DNA from: an uncultured cyanobacterium
GTDB lineage: Bacteria > Cyanobacteriota > Cyanobacteriia > PCC-6307 > Cyanobiaceae
Assembly: GCA_903917565.1 (NCBI GenBank)
Contig: CAIXBB010000001.1
Location: forward strand, 333,379 to 397,378
Length of the DNA: 64,000 nt
Reading direction: 5' to 3'
In this document: piece by piece, positions 62,200 to 64,000 of the stretch
How positions within the stretch are numbered: the first letter of the stretch is position 1
How the letters are laid out: each line of letters begins with the position of its first letter
The notes under the pieces: model-generated
Database searches by the model: none
Told to the model about the DNA's origin: nothing
What the model saw: only the letters and a program-made list of their open reading frames with translations
Position numbers and translations under genes: made by a program

Positions 62200-63724
62200 C
62201 CATCCGGTCGAACGGGTCGACTGCCTGGAAACCCACATTTCCTGGATCCTGCTCACGGGCACCTTCGCCTACAAGATCAAGAAGCCGGTGAATCTGGGCT
62301 TCGTCGATTTTTCCACGCCGGAACGGCGCCGCTGGTTCTGCCAGGAGGAGCTGAGGCTCAACCGGCGGCTGGCTCCGGATATCTACCTCGGGCTCAGTGC
62401 AATCCATGGCCCTCCTGAGCGGGCCACCCTGCGAGGCTCCGGTCCGACCATCGAGCTGGCCGTTCGCATGCGCCAGTTTCCCCAGAGCGCCCTGCTGGGA
62501 GCCGTGCTCGAACGCCATGGCCTCGTCGACGCCCAGCTTGAAGGGCTGGCGGATGATCTGGCGGCGTTCCATGCCGCAGCCGCGGTGGCCGGCCCCGACG
62601 ATCCCTATGGGGCACCGGAGCTGGTGAATCTGCCGGCCGTGGCCAATCTGGAGGTGCTGGAGGCCTGCGGCCTGGTCCCTGATCGGGACGTGGCCGCCCT
62701 GCGGCAATGGACCGAGGGCCAGTTCGAGCAGCTCCGGCCCAGCTTCGCCCGACGCCGAAGCCAGAGCCGCATCCGCGAGTGCCACGGGGATCTGCATCTC
62801 GGCAACATGCTGCTGGAAGGGGAGCGCATCAGGGTCTTCGACTGCCTGGAATTCAGTCCGGAGTTGCGCTGGATCGACGTGATCAGCGACCTGGCCTTTC
62901 TGGTGATGGATCTGGAGCATCGCGACCGGCCGGACCTCGGGGCGGTGCTGCTGAACCGTTGGCTGGGCCGCTGCGGCGACTATGGCGGACTGCTCTTCTG
63001 GCGCTGGTACAGGATCTACCGCTCCCTGGTGCGGGCGAAGGTCTGCGCCCTCCGCCTGCGCCAGCAGACCCTCGGCAGCCACGAATCGGTTCTGCTGCAA
63101 CAGGACCTTGAGCGCTATCTCCTCGGCGCCAGCCGTGCCACCGCCACCCCTGCCCCCGCCCTGGTGATCACCCACGGAGTCTCTGGCAGTGGCAAGAGCC
63201 ACCGGGCCCGCCAGCTCTGCCACCGGCAGGGCTGGATCCAGCTGCGTTCCGACGTGGAGCGCAAGCGTCTGTTCGGCACCTGGGGACAGGGTGAAGCCCC
63301 ACCCCTGCCGGGCGATCCCTACCGGCCGGAGGTGGGCGCCATGCTCTACCGGCAGCATCTGCCGGAGCAGGCGGGCCGGATCCTCGGGGCGGGGCTTTCG
63401 GTGGTGGTGGATGCCACCTTTCTGCGTCGCGATCACCGTCAGCGCATGGAGGACCTGGCTCGCCAGTGCAGCGTCCCCTTCCTGATCGTGGCCTGCTGCA
63501 GCTCCCCGGAACAGGCCCAGCGGCGCCTCGTGGAACGGCGTGCCCTTGGCGGCGACCCCTCCGATGCGGACGGGGCCGTCCTGGAGGCTCAGTTCAGGAC
63601 GCTGGAACCACTCGATCGGAGCGAACGGGCCCGTTGCCTGGATGTGGCGGCGGAGCTGACAGCGGAGGGCCTGATCGCCGCCGTGGCCGAGCGGTTGGGA
63701 CGACCTGCCGATGTCCCGTCCTGA
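62156..63724 (+). CDS. APH-like kinase domain fused to a P-loop kinase domain
   Basis: 522 residues. Residues 1-330 resemble aminoglycoside phosphotransferase-type kinases: WILLTGTFAYKIKKPVNLGF at the N-terminus and ECHGDLHLGNMLL (HGDLH catalytic loop), IRVFDCLEFSPELRWID. Residues 340-522 form a P-loop NTPase: VITHGVSGSGKSHRARQLC (Walker A GVSGSGKS), IQLRSDVERKRLFG and VVVDATFLRRDHRQRM. This two-domain architecture is widespread in bacteria; the physiological substrate is not known. The start overlaps the end of the TspO-like gene. Confidence 0.85.
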   Translation: MDPMIAALLNPGAYDHPVERVDCLETHISWILLTGTFAYKIKKPVNLGFVDFSTPERRRWFCQEELRLNRRLAPDIYLGLSAIHGPPERATLRGSGPTIELAVRMRQFPQSALLGAVLERHGLVDAQLEGLADDLAAFHAAAAVAGPDDPYGAPELVNLPAVANLEVLEACGLVPDRDVAALRQWTEGQFEQLRPSFARRRSQSRIRECHGDLHLGNMLLEGERIRVFDCLEFSPELRWIDVISDLAFLVMDLEHRDRPDLGAVLLNRWLGRCGDYGGLLFWRWYRIYRSLVRAKVCALRLRQQTLGSHESVLLQQDLERYLLGASRATATPAPALVITHGVSGSGKSHRARQLCHRQGWIQLRSDVERKRLFGTWGQGEAPPLPGDPYRPEVGAMLYRQHLPEQAGRILGAGLSVVVDATFLRRDHRQRMEDLARQCSVPFLIVACCSSPEQAQRRLVERRALGGDPSDADGAVLEAQFRTLEPLDRSERARCLDVAAELTAEGLIAAVAERLGRPADVPS

Positions 63725-63727
63725 GGC

Positions 63728-64000
63728 CTAGAACCACTCGGCGATGGAGCTTTCCCGGGTGTTGACATTGGCTTCCGGCGTCGAGCGCCGGAACTCCATG
63801 GTGATGCTGCGTTTCTGCTCCCCATCGGCGGCCAGGGCCTCGATCGGATAGAGCTGCTCGCCGTCGCGGAAGGGCACCTGCACCCGGAAGGTGCCATCGG
63901 CCGAGAGGGGAACCTCCTCACCGCCGATGCTGAGGCGGGCGGCGGGATCGGTGGCGCCGTAGACGATCAGCTCGGCATCGGCCACCAGCCAGAAGGACCG
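63728..64000 (-). CDS. DUF4912 protein, C-terminal part (runs off the window)
   Basis: 90 codons of the end of the gene, in frame to the window edge. Reads FWLVADAELIVYGATDP, then EVPLSADGTFRVQVPFRDG and EALAADGEQKRSITMEFRR, typical of DUF4912 proteins of cyanobacteria. It ends SSIAEWF. The start lies beyond 64000. The stop is 3 bases from the convergent APH/kinase gene. Confidence 0.85.
   Translation of the reverse strand, partial: RSFWLVADAELIVYGATDPAARLSIGGEEVPLSADGTFRVQVPFRDGEQLYPIEALAADGEQKRSITMEFRRSTPEANVNTRESSIAEWF

Overview
The window is a piece of a high-GC picocyanobacterial chromosome, most like Cyanobium or freshwater/coastal Synechococcus. The evidence is magnesium chelatase ChlH, phosphoribulokinase, a high-light-inducible (HLIP) protein, a lumenal photosystem I accumulation factor, the cyanobacteria-specific DUF3685 (Ycf55), DUF3727, DUF3038/DUF4335 and DUF2949 proteins, and Gram-negative lipid A synthesis (lpxD). 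Most of the window is dense housekeeping sequence. Genes commonly abut or overlap by 1-4 bases (TGATG or ATGA junctions), which implies translational coupling.

Layout. 1-4771 (minus strand): lpxD, leuB, prk, a small unknown gene, pilD and the 5' part of accD. 4832-8200: a lower-GC accessory patch with a subtilase remnant, a methyltransferase and a decayed gene in an arrangement resembling integron gene cassettes (attC-like sites), and small membrane and secreted proteins. 8196-9622: an acid phosphatase and a histidine phosphatase. 9736-14851 (minus): F420-ligase-like protein, a GNAT-like protein, ruvX, DUF3727, yqeG, proB. 14937-16316: PIN-PhoH ATPase. 16370-17013: a decayed type IV pilin gene. 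17014-22887 (minus): baeRF-like protein, hisA, a Fur-family regulator, DUF3685, PSI factor, fumC. 23006-24946: a small protein, a lipoprotein and a CSP41-like protein. 25059-25700: a VanW pseudogene. 25705-30470: pgsA, a CBS protein, a PdeM-like phosphoesterase, a large AAA/iron-sulfur membrane fusion, a gamma-glutamylcyclotransferase fusion and a 27-residue membrane protein.

30502-44794 holds an esterase coupled to an MprF-like protein, a hydrolase, PhzF, MgtE, an NYN-domain protein, a phytase-like/PhoX phosphatase pair, a VWA lipoprotein divergent from a solute-binding protein that looks like its paralogue, and a metallophosphoesterase. 44851-45050 is an IS3-type transposase scar. 45275-48050 is an iron locus (feoA and feoB convergent, plus a shrunken ferritin). 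48251-49391 is pstS with a possible Pho box and a clear terminator. 49414-64000 runs chlH, an antiporter, dapB, hli, a UbiH-like monooxygenase, DUF2949, apt, the DUF3038/DUF4335 pair, several small membrane proteins, a TspO-like protein, an APH/kinase fusion and a DUF4912 protein cut by the window edge.

Themes: phosphorus scavenging (pstS, phoX, phytase-like protein, acid phosphatase), iron uptake, central carbon and amino acid metabolism, chlorophyll synthesis, and several decayed genes that mark old insertion sites. No rRNA, tRNA, CRISPR array or intact transposase was seen. The least explained items are the attC-like cassette pair, the AAA-like/4Fe-4S membrane fusion, and the VWA lipoprotein with its divergent solute-binding relative.
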